DNA of 47,456 bases. It comes from SIG701 sp045611685 (GTDB lineage: Bacteria; Bacillota; Clostridia; Oscillospirales; CAG-272). Below, piece after piece: positions 30,587 through 38,588 of this stretch. Below the pieces are notes generated by a model, which was not told the origin of the DNA, made no database searches, and was given only the letters and a program-made list of their open reading frames with translations. The stretch is from contig JAZKXO010000080.1 in NCBI GenBank assembly GCA_045611685.1, positions 1 to 47,456 on the forward strand. The letters run 5' to 3'. Within the stretch, counting starts at the first letter, position 1. Every line of letters starts with the position of its first letter. The position numbers and the translations under genes are program-made.

Positions 30587-31075
30587 ATGAAAAAAGTGGC
30601 TGTTATCATGGGCTCGGACAGCGATCTGCCCGTAGTAGAGAAAGCGATCTCCACCTTGAAGGAATACGGCGTACCGACCGAGGTGCACGTATACTCCGCA
30701 CACAGAACCCCCGAGGAGGCACGCGAATTCTCCCTGAACGCAAGAGCGAACGGCTTTGGCGCGATCATCGCGGCCGCCGGAAAAGCGGCGCATCTGGCAG
30801 GCGCTCTCGCCGCCAACACCACCCTGCCCGTGATCGGTATTCCCGTGAAGGCTTCCGTTCTCGACGGTATGGACGCGCTTCTCTCCACGGTACAGATGCC
30901 TGCCGGCATTCCGGTGGCGACCGTTGCAATCGACGGCGCGGCAAACGCGGCACTCCTCGCGATCGAGATCCTTGCCGTTTCGGATGAAGAACTGGCAGAA
31001 AAACTGGATGCCGCACGCAAGGCAGCAAAGGAAAAGGTTCTCGCGGCAAACGCGAAGGTTTCTCTTCTTTCTTGA
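30587..31075 (+). CDS. purE: N5-carboxyaminoimidazole ribonucleotide mutase / AIR carboxylase
   Basis: 162 residues, class I PurE, acting at the carboxylation of AIR in purine synthesis. The start motif VAVIMGSDSDLPVVEKA and the line HVYSAHRTPEEAREF contain the CO2- and phosphate-site residues. The start at 30587 follows GGAAAGGA; an in-frame upstream ATG at 30521 lies in the riboswitch leader and is not favoured. No purK is next to it, common in Clostridia. The stop codon overlaps the first copy of the 73-bp tandem repeat. First gene of the purine operon. Confidence 0.95.
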   Translation: MKKVAVIMGSDSDLPVVEKAISTLKEYGVPTEVHVYSAHRTPEEAREFSLNARANGFGAIIAAAGKAAHLAGALAANTTLPVIGIPVKASVLDGMDALLSTVQMPAGIPVATVAIDGAANAALLAIEILAVSDEELAEKLDAARKAAKEKVLAANAKVSLLS

Positions 31076-31315
31076 AAGAAAGAAGCAAAGAACTTTTAAC
31101 CTACCACAGCGGGTTTGTGAAGCGGTGATTGCTTGTAAAGACACTTGAAAGAAAGAAGCAAAGAACTTTAAGGCAAACACAGCGGGTTTGTGAGGCGGTA
31201 ACTGTTCGTAAAGACGCTTGAAAGAAAGAAGCCGAGAACTTTTAACCTACCACAGTGATTTCGTGAAGCGGTGATTGCCCGTAAAGACGCTTGAAAGAAA
31301 GCCGAGAACTTTTAA
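31071..31315. repeat. 73-bp tandem repeat between purE and purF (three copies and a partial fourth)
   Basis: Each unit begins CTTGAAAGAAAG at 31071, 31144, 31217 and 31290, exactly 73 bp apart. Units keep AACTTT(T)AA near base 22, CACAG(C/T)G near 38 and GTAAAGAC(A/G)C at the end; the middle copies differ by scattered substitutions. The first copy includes the purE stop codon, and CTTCTTTC upstream of it can pair with GAAAGAAG. No open frame of note crosses it. It fills nearly the whole 279-bp purE-purF gap. Confidence 0.9.
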
Positions 31316-31354
31316 GGCTCTTAAACTTTTAAATTTTGCAAAAGAAGGTACTCT

Positions 31355-32782
31355 ATGGGAGGATTTTTTGGCGCCGTAAACCGCGGCGATGCCATCGGCG
31401 ACGTATTTTTCGGAACGGACTACCATTCCCACCTGGGCACAGCCCGGGCAGGCATGGCTGCCTATGACGCCGAGATCGGTTTACAGCGAGACATACACAA
31501 CATTCAGAATTCGCCGTTCCGGACGAAATTTGAACACATCTTCGACGAGATGAAGGGCACGTCGGCGATTGGCTGTATCAGCGACGCGGATCCCCAGCCG
31601 CTTCTCATCCGCTCGAAGCTTGGCACGTACGCGATCTGTATGGTCGGCGTAATCAACAACGCAAAAGAACTGATCGAAGAATACTTCGAGCACAGCGGCG
31701 CGTACTACTCCGCCATGACGGGCGGCAGGGTCAACTCGCTGGAGTTGCTCGCGGCGCTCATCAGCCAAAAGGATTCCTTCGCCGAGGGCATCCGCTTTGC
31801 ACAACAGTGCATTGAAGGCTCGGCATCCATTCTCATTCTGAAAAACGGCGGCAACATCATCGCCGCGCGCGATCTCATGGGCAGAACGCCGGTCGAAATC
31901 GGCGAACGGGACGGCGACTATTGCGCCTCGTTTGAATCGTTCGCCTGTCAGAAGCTCGGGTACACCGTAACGAAAGAGCTCGGTCCGGGCGAGATCGTGG
32001 AGATCTCTCTGGAGCGCGGCATCGAACAACTGGCAAAGCCGGGTGAGAAGATGCGGATGTGCTCGTTCCTCTGGACGTATTACGGATATCCTGCCTCGAC
32101 CTATGAGGGCGTGAACGTAGAAACGATGCGCAACCGCGACGGTGCGCTGATCGCGAAAAACGATAAGCAGGCGGGCACCGCTTCGGACATCGACTACGTA
32201 AGCGGTCTGCCGGACTCCGGCACGCCGCACGCGATCGGCTACGCAAACGAGAGCCACATTCCCTTCGCCCGTCCGTACATCAAATACACGCCGACGTGGG
32301 CGAGAAGCTTTACGCCGCAAAAGCAGGTGGAGCGGGAAAAGGTCGCGAAGATGAAGCAGATCCCGATCCACGATCTCATTGAGGGCAAGAATCTTCTGTT
32401 CGTGGACGACTCGATCGTGCGCGGCACGCAGCTGCGCGAAACGGTCGAATTCCTCTACGAGAACGGCGCGAAGGCGGTGCATATGCGCTCCGGCTGTCCG
32501 CCGATCATGCACAGCTGCAAATACCTCAATTTCTCCCGTTCGAACAGCGAGATGGAACTGCTCGCCCGCCGGATCATTATGGATCTCGAGGGTGAGGAAG
32601 GCGAGGCGCACCTCGACGAATACAGCGACGGCACCACCGAGCGCGGGCAAAAACTGCGCCGCGCCATTGCGGAAAAGTTCAACTTCTCCTCTCTCGAATT
32701 CCAGTCGCTGGAAGGAATCATTGAGGCGATCGGCATTGATCCGTGCAAGCTCTGCACGTACTGCTGGAACGGCAAGGAATAA
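31355..32782 (+). CDS. purF: Amidophosphoribosyltransferase-like protein (PurF), without the N-terminal catalytic Cys
   Basis: 475 residues of the PurF family, which commits PRPP to purine synthesis by glutamine amide transfer. The N-terminal glutaminase-like domain starts MGGFFGAVNRGDAI, where mature PurF enzymes start with a Cys nucleophile; no Cys and no alternative start codon is available upstream. The PRPP loop VDDSIVRGT is intact at 350-358. Cysteines at MRMCSFLW, MHSCKYLN and CKLCTYC (464/467/470) resemble the 4Fe-4S ligands of Bacillus PurF. A MGGFFG-type subfamily exists in Clostridia and Bacteroidetes. Ammonia-dependent activity is my inference. Confidence 0.88.
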   Translation: MGGFFGAVNRGDAIGDVFFGTDYHSHLGTARAGMAAYDAEIGLQRDIHNIQNSPFRTKFEHIFDEMKGTSAIGCISDADPQPLLIRSKLGTYAICMVGVINNAKELIEEYFEHSGAYYSAMTGGRVNSLELLAALISQKDSFAEGIRFAQQCIEGSASILILKNGGNIIAARDLMGRTPVEIGERDGDYCASFESFACQKLGYTVTKELGPGEIVEISLERGIEQLAKPGEKMRMCSFLWTYYGYPASTYEGVNVETMRNRDGALIAKNDKQAGTASDIDYVSGLPDSGTPHAIGYANESHIPFARPYIKYTPTWARSFTPQKQVEREKVAKMKQIPIHDLIEGKNLLFVDDSIVRGTQLRETVEFLYENGAKAVHMRSGCPPIMHSCKYLNFSRSNSEMELLARRIIMDLEGEEGEAHLDEYSDGTTERGQKLRRAIAEKFNFSSLEFQSLEGIIEAIGIDPCKLCTYCWNGKE

Positions 32783-32823
32783 ACCGGTTTTGATTTAAAA
32801 AATTTAGAAGTTTATAAAGGAGA

Positions 32824-32855
32824 CCGAAGGAAGCCTCTCAAAAGAGTTCCTTTGG
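32824..32855 (+). other. Spacer hairpin between purF and purM
   Basis: CCGAAGGAA (32824-32832) pairs with TTCCTTTGG (32847-32855), with a smaller CTCT/AGAG stem inside. It has no T-run. The purM ribosome site (AAAAGGAGAG) begins right after it. Confidence 0.5.
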
Positions 32856-32873
32856 GGAAAAGGAGAGACAACT

Positions 32874-33908
32874 ATGAAAAGCGAAAGCGCAAGCTACAAG
32901 GCGGCAGGCGTCGACATTACCGCAGGTTACCGCGCGGTAGAACTGATGAAAAAGAGCATCGCCCGCACGAAGAACGAAGGCTCGGTGGACGACATCGGCG
33001 GCTTCGGCGGTATGTTCATTCCTCCCATCGGAGGCATGAAGGAGCCGGTCCTCGTATCCGGCACGGACGGCGTCGGCACGAAGATCAAGATCGCCTTTAT
33101 GATGGACAAGCACGACACGGTCGGCATCGACTGCGTTGCCATGTGCGTAAACGATATTATCTGCTCCGGTGCAAAGCCGCTCTTTTTCCTCGACTACATC
33201 GCGTGCGGCAAGAACGTCCCCGAAAAGATCGCCGCGATCGTATCGGGCGTAGCAGAGGGCTGCGTGCAGTCCGGATGCGCGCTCATCGGCGGTGAGACTG
33301 CAGAACACCCCGGCCTTATGCCCGAGGAGGAATACGATCTTGCCGGCTTTGCTGTCGGCATCGTGGACAAGGAGAAGGTACTCGACAACAAGTCGATTAT
33401 CCCCGGCGACGTGATCATCGCGCTTCCCTCCTCCGGCGTACACTCGAACGGATTCTCGCTCGTGCGCCACGCGCTCGACATTGAAAACGCCGATCTCACC
33501 TCTCCCCGCGAGGAACTCGGCGGCAAGTCTCTCGGTGAGACGCTTCTCACCCCCACCCGCATCTACGTAAAGCCGGTGCTCGCTCTCATCGACGAGATCA
33601 AGGTAAAGGGCATCTCCCACATCACCGGCGGCGGATTCTACGAGAACATTCCGCGCAGTCTTCCCGAAGGCATGACGGCGAAGATCGACAAGAGCGCGAT
33701 CCGCACGCCCGCTATCTTCGGTCTGATCGCGAAGGCCGGCAATATTCCCGAGAGAGATATGTTCAACACGTTCAACATGGGCGTGGGCATGGCGATCACC
33801 GTAGCGAAAGAGGACGCCGAGAAGGCGGTTGAGATCCTCCGTGCAAACGGCGAGGACGCATACGTGATCGGCGAAGTCGTCGAAGGCTGTGAGGGCGTCA
33901 TTTTATGA
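32874..33908 (+). CDS. purM: Phosphoribosylformylglycinamidine cyclo-ligase (AIR synthetase)
   Basis: 344 residues; ATP-dependent closure of FGAM to AIR. The family's tandem AIRS halves are complete: LVSGTDGVGTKIKIA near 60-75, DCVAMCVNDIICSGAKPLFFLD near 85-107 and the ALIGGETAEHPG line near 140 are all present, as is HITGGGFYENIPRS in the C-terminal half. It overlaps purN by four bases (ATGA), so the pair is co-translated. The 91-nt gap after purF holds a hairpin but no terminator. Third gene of the purine operon. Confidence 0.96.
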   Translation: MKSESASYKAAGVDITAGYRAVELMKKSIARTKNEGSVDDIGGFGGMFIPPIGGMKEPVLVSGTDGVGTKIKIAFMMDKHDTVGIDCVAMCVNDIICSGAKPLFFLDYIACGKNVPEKIAAIVSGVAEGCVQSGCALIGGETAEHPGLMPEEEYDLAGFAVGIVDKEKVLDNKSIIPGDVIIALPSSGVHSNGFSLVRHALDIENADLTSPREELGGKSLGETLLTPTRIYVKPVLALIDEIKVKGISHITGGGFYENIPRSLPEGMTAKIDKSAIRTPAIFGLIAKAGNIPERDMFNTFNMGVGMAITVAKEDAEKAVEILRANGEDAYVIGEVVEGCEGVIL

Positions 33909-34531
33909 GAACGCGGATTGCCGTTTTCGTATCCGGCGGCGGCACGAACCTGCAGGCGCTGATTGATTCGGCAGCGAAAGGAAACCTCCCGAGCGGCGAG
34001 ATCGCGCTGGTCGTGGCATCCCGCCCCGACGCGTACGCACTGACCCGCGCGGCAAACGCAGGCATTCCGACGGCGGTTGTATCCCGCAAGGAAGCGGGAT
34101 CGCAACAGGCGTTTGAGGAGGGCATCCTCAGAGCTCTCCGCGAGCACAAAATCGAGATGATCGTTCTGGCGGGATTTATGTCGATTCTGAGTGAATCGTT
34201 CACCGCCCGATTCCCGAAAAGAATCCTGAATGTGCACCCCTCCCTCATCCCCGCGTTCTGCGGCAAGGGATACTACGGACTGAAGGTACACGAGGAAGCA
34301 CTCGCGCGCGGTGTAAAAATCACCGGTGCGACGGTGCATTTCGTAAACGAGATCCCCGACGGCGGTGAGATCATCTACCAGGGAGCGGTCCCGGTTGAGG
34401 CGGGCGACACGCCCGAGATCCTCCAGCGCCGCGTCATGGAAGAGGCGGAATGGAAGCTCCTTCCCCGCGCCGCCGAAAAGGTGGCGGCAGACATCCGGGC
34501 GGATGCCGACTATCCGAAAATGATCCTGTAA
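33905..34531 (+). CDS. purN: Phosphoribosylglycinamide formyltransferase
   Basis: 208 residues; moves the formyl group of 10-formyl-THF to GAR. The phosphate loop FVSGGGTNLQALID is at the N-terminus, and the catalytic Asn-His-Asp set is visible as RILNVHPSLIPAF (Asn, His) and VNEIPDGGEIIYQ (Asp). The usual LLPAFKG line here reads LIPAFCGKGYYGLK, a family variation. Start ATG at 33905 overlaps the purM stop. Together with the AICAR formyltransferase and glyA it makes the operon a large consumer of one-carbon units, matching ZTP control. Confidence 0.95.
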   Translation: MRTRIAVFVSGGGTNLQALIDSAAKGNLPSGEIALVVASRPDAYALTRAANAGIPTAVVSRKEAGSQQAFEEGILRALREHKIEMIVLAGFMSILSESFTARFPKRILNVHPSLIPAFCGKGYYGLKVHEEALARGVKITGATVHFVNEIPDGGEIIYQGAVPVEAGDTPEILQRRVMEEAEWKLLPRAAEKVAADIRADADYPKMIL

Positions 34532-34570
34532 CTTTGAAACATAAAACATTCTATACGAGGTACACTTGCG

Positions 34571-35755
34571 ATGAAAGAATTCGAACTGAAATACGGCTGT
34601 AACCCGAACCAGAAGCCGTCGAAGATCTACATGGAGGACGGCAGCGAGCTGCCGATCGAGATCCTCTCCGGTCGTCCGGGCTACATCAACTTCCTCGATG
34701 CGTTCAACTCCTGGCAGCTGGTAAAAGAGCTGAAAGCCGCCACCGGCATGGTCGCCGCTACGTCTTTCAAGCACGTCAGCCCCACCTCCGCGGCTGTCGG
34801 TCTTCCCCTCTCCGAGTCCCTCAAGAAGGCTTGCTTTGTGGACGATATCGAAGGTCTTGACGAGTCTCCCCTCGCCTGCGCGTTCGCACGCGCCCGCGGC
34901 ACGGACCGTATGTGCTCCTTCGGCGACTGGATCGCACTCTCCGACGTGTGCGACAAGACGACCGCACTCCTCATCAAGCGTGAGGTTTCCGACGGCGTGA
35001 TCGCCCCCGGCTACACCGACGAGGCACTCGAGATCCTCAAAACGAAGCGTAAAGGCTCTTATAACATCGTAAAGATCGACGAAAACTACATCCCCGCCGA
35101 GAAGGAAACGAAGCAGGTCTTCGGCATCACGTTTGAGCAGGGACGCAACAATTTCGAGATCAATAATGCACTTCTCGACAACATCGTAACGGCGAACAAG
35201 GATCTCCCCGAGTCCGCCCGCCGCGATCTGATCATCGCTCTCATCACCCTTAAATACACGCAGTCCAACTCCGTGGCTTACGCCGTGGACGGTCAGGCGA
35301 TCGGCGTCGGTGCCGGTCAGCAGTCCCGTATCCACTGCACGCGCCTTGCCGGCACGAAGGCAGACACATGGCATCTCCGCCAGCATCCGAAGGTACTCGC
35401 TCTGCCGTTCCTCCCCACGCTCGGCCGCCCCGACCGCGATAACGTGATCGACGGCTACATCAACAAAAACGAAGAGGACGTAACCGCCGAGGGCAACTGG
35501 CAGAAGTATTTCACCGAGCGTCCCGAACCGCTCACCGCTGAGGAAGCACGCGCATATCTCGATACGATCACCGGCGTTGCCGTCGGCTCCGATGCGTTCT
35601 TCCCCTTCTCCGATAACATTGAGCGCGCCAAGAAGAGCGGCGTTTCCTACATCGCCGAGCCGGGCGGAAGCATCCGCGACGATCTCGTGATCGAGTGCTG
35701 TGATAAGTACGGCATGGTCATGGCATTCACCGGCATGCGCCTGTTCCACCACTGA
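34571..35755 (+). CDS. Stand-alone AICAR formyltransferase (PurH C-terminal domain type)
   Basis: 394 residues; converts AICAR plus 10-formyl-THF to FAICAR, the penultimate purine step. It begins ELKYGCNPNQKPSKIYM, the opening of the transformylase half of PurH, and contains SFKHVSPTSAAVG, then KYTQSNSVAYAVDGQAIGVG and AGQQSRIHCTRLAG, all transformylase lines. The N-terminal IMP cyclohydrolase (MGS-like) domain of the usual 510-residue PurH is absent. So the last ring closure must be done by another enzyme, such as a separate PurO-type cyclohydrolase, not seen in this window. Fifth gene of the operon. Confidence 0.9.
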   Translation: MKEFELKYGCNPNQKPSKIYMEDGSELPIEILSGRPGYINFLDAFNSWQLVKELKAATGMVAATSFKHVSPTSAAVGLPLSESLKKACFVDDIEGLDESPLACAFARARGTDRMCSFGDWIALSDVCDKTTALLIKREVSDGVIAPGYTDEALEILKTKRKGSYNIVKIDENYIPAEKETKQVFGITFEQGRNNFEINNALLDNIVTANKDLPESARRDLIIALITLKYTQSNSVAYAVDGQAIGVGAGQQSRIHCTRLAGTKADTWHLRQHPKVLALPFLPTLGRPDRDNVIDGYINKNEEDVTAEGNWQKYFTERPEPLTAEEARAYLDTITGVAVGSDAFFPFSDNIERAKKSGVSYIAEPGGSIRDDLVIECCDKYGMVMAFTGMRLFHH

Positions 35756-35764
35756 TACAGGGAG

Positions 35765-35872
35765 TTTCAGGGGGCTTTGTGCCCCCTGAAACCATCCTCC
35801 GCACGGCGGTCTGCCGTGATGGGGAAAACCAAGCGACACCCCGTGCCAAAAACGCTGCACGCCGGCGTGCAG
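35765..35872. repeat. Three strong palindromes between the AICAR formyltransferase gene and glyA
   Basis: TTTCAGGGGGC/GCCCCCTGAAA (35765-35791, 11 bp), CACGGC/GCCGTG (35802-35818) and the perfect 18-bp palindrome CTGCACGCCGGCGTGCAG (35855-35872). There is no T-run after any of them, so they are not simple terminators. They fill the 142-bp spacer before glyA. Confidence 0.75.
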
Positions 35873-35897
35873 AATAAAACTCTACAGGAGATTCTCT

Positions 35898-37133
35898 ATG
35901 TTTTTTGATAAGCTTTCCACTCTTGATCCCGAAGTCTTTGCGGCGTGCGACGAGGAGCTTACCCGTCAGCGCCACAACATCGAACTGATTGCATCCGAAA
36001 ATATCGTTTCCGAAGCCGTTCTTCTGGCTGCCGGAAGCGTTCTCACCAATAAATATGCCGAGGGTTATCCCGCAAAGCGCTACTACGGCGGCTGCTACGC
36101 CGTTGACGTAGTAGAGGACATCGCCCGCGAGCGTGCGAAAAAACTGTTCGGTGCTGAGCACGCGAACGTGCAGCCGCACTCCGGCGCCTCCGCCAATCTT
36201 GCCGTGTTCTTTGCGTTCCTCCAGCCGGGCGACACCGTTATGGGTATGAACCTCGCCCACGGCGGACACCTCTCCCACGGCTCTCCCGTCAACATTTCCG
36301 GTAAATACTTCAATATCGTTCCCTACGGCGTGGACGACGACACCCAGCGCATCGATTACGACAAGATGCGCGCGATCGCTCTCGACTGCAAGCCGAAGAT
36401 GATCGTCGTCGGTGCGTCCGCGTACTCCCGCACGATCGATTTTGCCCGCTGCCGCGAGATCGCCGACGAAGTCGGTGCGATCCTCATGGTAGATATGGCG
36501 CACATCGCGGGACTCGTTGCCGCAGGCGTGCATCCGTCTCCCGTTCCGTACGCGGACGTCGTAACGACCACGACGCACAAGACGCTCCGCGGCCCGCGCG
36601 GCGGTCTTATCCTCTGCCGTGAAGAGTACGCAAAACAGATCGACAAGGCGATCTTCCCGGGCGTACAGGGCGGCCCGCTTATGCACATCATCGCCGCGAA
36701 GGCTGTCGCTCTCGGCGAAGCCCTCAAGCCGGAGTTCACCGAATACCAGAAGCAGGTTGTAAAGAACGCCTCCGTTCTGGCTGAAGCGCTCGTAGCCGAA
36801 GGCTTCGATATCGTCTCCGGCGGCACGGACAACCACCTGATGCTCGTGGATCTCCGTCCGATGAACATCACGGGCAAGGAACTTGAGCACCGTCTTGACG
36901 AGGTACACATCACCGCCAACAAGAACGCCATCCCGAACGATCCCGAGAGCCCGTTCGTAACGAGCGGCATCCGTCTCGGCACGCCGGCGGTCACGTCCCG
37001 CGGCTTCGACGAGGCAGAGATGAGACAGATCGCTAAGTGGATCAAGGCAGTCTGCGTCGATTTCGAGAACCAGAAGGACCAAATCTCCAAGGAAGTACAG
37101 GCGCTCTGCGAAAAATTCCCGATCTATAACTGA
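35898..37133 (+). CDS. glyA: Serine hydroxymethyltransferase
   Basis: 411 residues; PLP enzyme moving the serine hydroxymethyl group to THF, making 5,10-methylene-THF and glycine. The internal aldimine lysine is Lys228 in TTTTHKTLRGPRGG; other family lines are LIASENIVSEAVLLAAGS near the N-terminus and HSGASANLAVFFAFL, DMAHIAGLVAAG. It feeds both one-carbon units and glycine (for GAR synthetase, encoded by the following purD) to the purine route, which explains its place in the operon. AGGAG is correctly placed before the ATG. Confidence 0.96.
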   Translation: MFFDKLSTLDPEVFAACDEELTRQRHNIELIASENIVSEAVLLAAGSVLTNKYAEGYPAKRYYGGCYAVDVVEDIARERAKKLFGAEHANVQPHSGASANLAVFFAFLQPGDTVMGMNLAHGGHLSHGSPVNISGKYFNIVPYGVDDDTQRIDYDKMRAIALDCKPKMIVVGASAYSRTIDFARCREIADEVGAILMVDMAHIAGLVAAGVHPSPVPYADVVTTTTHKTLRGPRGGLILCREEYAKQIDKAIFPGVQGGPLMHIIAAKAVALGEALKPEFTEYQKQVVKNASVLAEALVAEGFDIVSGGTDNHLMLVDLRPMNITGKELEHRLDEVHITANKNAIPNDPESPFVTSGIRLGTPAVTSRGFDEAEMRQIAKWIKAVCVDFENQKDQISKEVQALCEKFPIYN

Positions 37134-37137
37134 GAGC

Positions 37138-37264
37138 GTGGGGGCTTTTAAAAAGCCCCCACACCCCAAAACCTTTCAAACCGAAAAGCATTTTAGTATT
37201 CCCCCTTTATGAAGTTTTGGCTGCGCTTTTTCAAAAGCGCACGGGGTATGGGGCAGAGCCCCGT
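37138..37264. repeat. Palindromes between glyA and purD
   Basis: GTGGGGGC (37138-37145) pairs with GCCCCCAC (37155-37162) around a T4A5 loop. TGCGCTTTT (37222-37230) pairs with AAAAGCGCA (37233-37241), and ACGGGG (37241-37246) with CCCCGT (37259-37264), giving three consecutive hairpins. The first resembles those at 35765 and 42295 (core GGGGGC...GCCCCC). Confidence 0.75.
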
Positions 37265-37288
37265 CCTATCCCACCAACGGAGGTATAT

Positions 37289-38575
37289 ATGAAAACGGAT
37301 ATTCTTGTGGTTGGCGGCGGCGGCCGCGAGCACGCCATTATAAAGAAACTGAAAGAGAGCCCCGAGGCGGGCGTCATCTACGCGCTCCCCGGCAACGGCG
37401 GTATGGCGGCGGATGCCGTGTGCGTCCCCGAGATCGGTGCGAAGGAAATCGACCGCATCGTCGCTTTCGCCAAGGAGCATGCGATCGGCTTTGCTGTCGT
37501 GGCACCTGACGATCCGCTCGTTCTCGGATGCGCCGACGCGCTCCGTCTGATCGGCATCCCGACGTTCGGACCGAGCAAGAAAGCCGCCGAAATCGAGGGA
37601 AGCAAGGTCTTCTCCAAGCGGCTGATGGAAAAATACAACATCCCGACGGCAAAATGCGCGATCTTCTCTTCTGCCGCGGATGCACTCGAATACGTAAAGG
37701 ACTGTCCGCTTCCGACCGTCGTGAAAGCAGACGGCCTGGCGCTCGGCAAGGGCGTTCTCATCGCGACGACTCGCAAGGAAGCCGTTGACGCCGTCCGCAC
37801 GATCATGGAAGACCGCATCTTCGGTGAAAGCGGCGCGCGCGTGGTCATTGAGGAGTTCCTCACCGGCCCCGAGGTGTCCGTTCTCTCGTTCACCGACGGC
37901 GAGACGGTCGTTCCTATGGTTTCGTCGATGGATCACAAGCGCATCGGCGACGGCGACACGGGACTCAATACCGGCGGTATGGGCACGATCGCCCCGAACC
38001 CCTACTACACCGACGAGATCGCCGAGATCTGTATGAAGACGATCTTCAAGCCGACGATCGAGGCGATGCAGGCGGAGGGACGTCCCTTCTCGGGATGCCT
38101 CTACTTCGGACTGATGCTCACCCCCGACGGGCCGAAGGTGATCGAGTACAACTGCCGCTTCGGCGATCCCGAAACGCAGGTCGTGCTCCCGCTTCTCGAA
38201 AGCGATCTGCTCGAGATCATGCGTGCGTGCGACAAGGGCACGCTGACCGAGGATATGGTACGCTTCAAAAAGGGCGCGGCGGCGTGCATCGTTCTCGCCT
38301 CAAAGGGATACCCCGAACGGTACGAAACAGGCTTCGCCATCACGAAGGACGACGATTTTGACGGCGAAATGTACGTCGCCGGCGCAAGGCTCTCCGAAAA
38401 CGGCGATCTTCTGACCGCGGGCGGCCGCGTCTTGGGCGTAGTTGCCACGGCAGGCACGCTCAAGGATGCCTTGGCTCTTGCCTACAAGAACACGGCAAAG
38501 GTACATTTTGACGGCGCATACTGCCGCACGGACATCGGCGCGAGAGCCATGCAGGCACTCACAAACGGACAGTAA
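37289..38575 (+). CDS. purD: Phosphoribosylamine-glycine ligase (GAR synthetase)
   Basis: 428 residues of the ATP-grasp family; joins phosphoribosylamine and glycine. It opens ILVVGGGGREHAI, the phosphate/PRA site, and continues with PTVVKADGLALGKGV (ATP lid), GGMGTIAPNPYY and FSGCLYFGLMLT, VIEYNCRFGDPETQ (metal and glycine sites). I took the ATG at 37289, after ACGGAGG; an upstream frame start at 37217 lies inside hairpins and has no site. Located between glyA, which supplies glycine, and purL. Confidence 0.96.
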   Translation: MKTDILVVGGGGREHAIIKKLKESPEAGVIYALPGNGGMAADAVCVPEIGAKEIDRIVAFAKEHAIGFAVVAPDDPLVLGCADALRLIGIPTFGPSKKAAEIEGSKVFSKRLMEKYNIPTAKCAIFSSAADALEYVKDCPLPTVVKADGLALGKGVLIATTRKEAVDAVRTIMEDRIFGESGARVVIEEFLTGPEVSVLSFTDGETVVPMVSSMDHKRIGDGDTGLNTGGMGTIAPNPYYTDEIAEICMKTIFKPTIEAMQAEGRPFSGCLYFGLMLTPDGPKVIEYNCRFGDPETQVVLPLLESDLLEIMRACDKGTLTEDMVRFKKGAAACIVLASKGYPERYETGFAITKDDDFDGEMYVAGARLSENGDLLTAGGRVLGVVATAGTLKDALALAYKNTAKVHFDGAYCRTDIGARAMQALTNGQ

Positions 38576-38588
38576 TAGGGAGGATTTT

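Noticed and set aside
31071..31315. CRISPR array between purE and purF
   Set aside because: The 73-bp unit repeats in full with substitutions; there is no constant-repeat, unique-spacer alternation.
31331..31360. Longer purF start restoring an N-terminal Cys
   Set aside because: A TGC codon occurs in frame six codons upstream of the ATG, but there is no start codon near it and no ribosome site that would use it.
33638..35860. Long frame opposite purM, purN and the AICAR formyltransferase gene
   Set aside because: Runs across three real genes on the other strand; shadow frame only.
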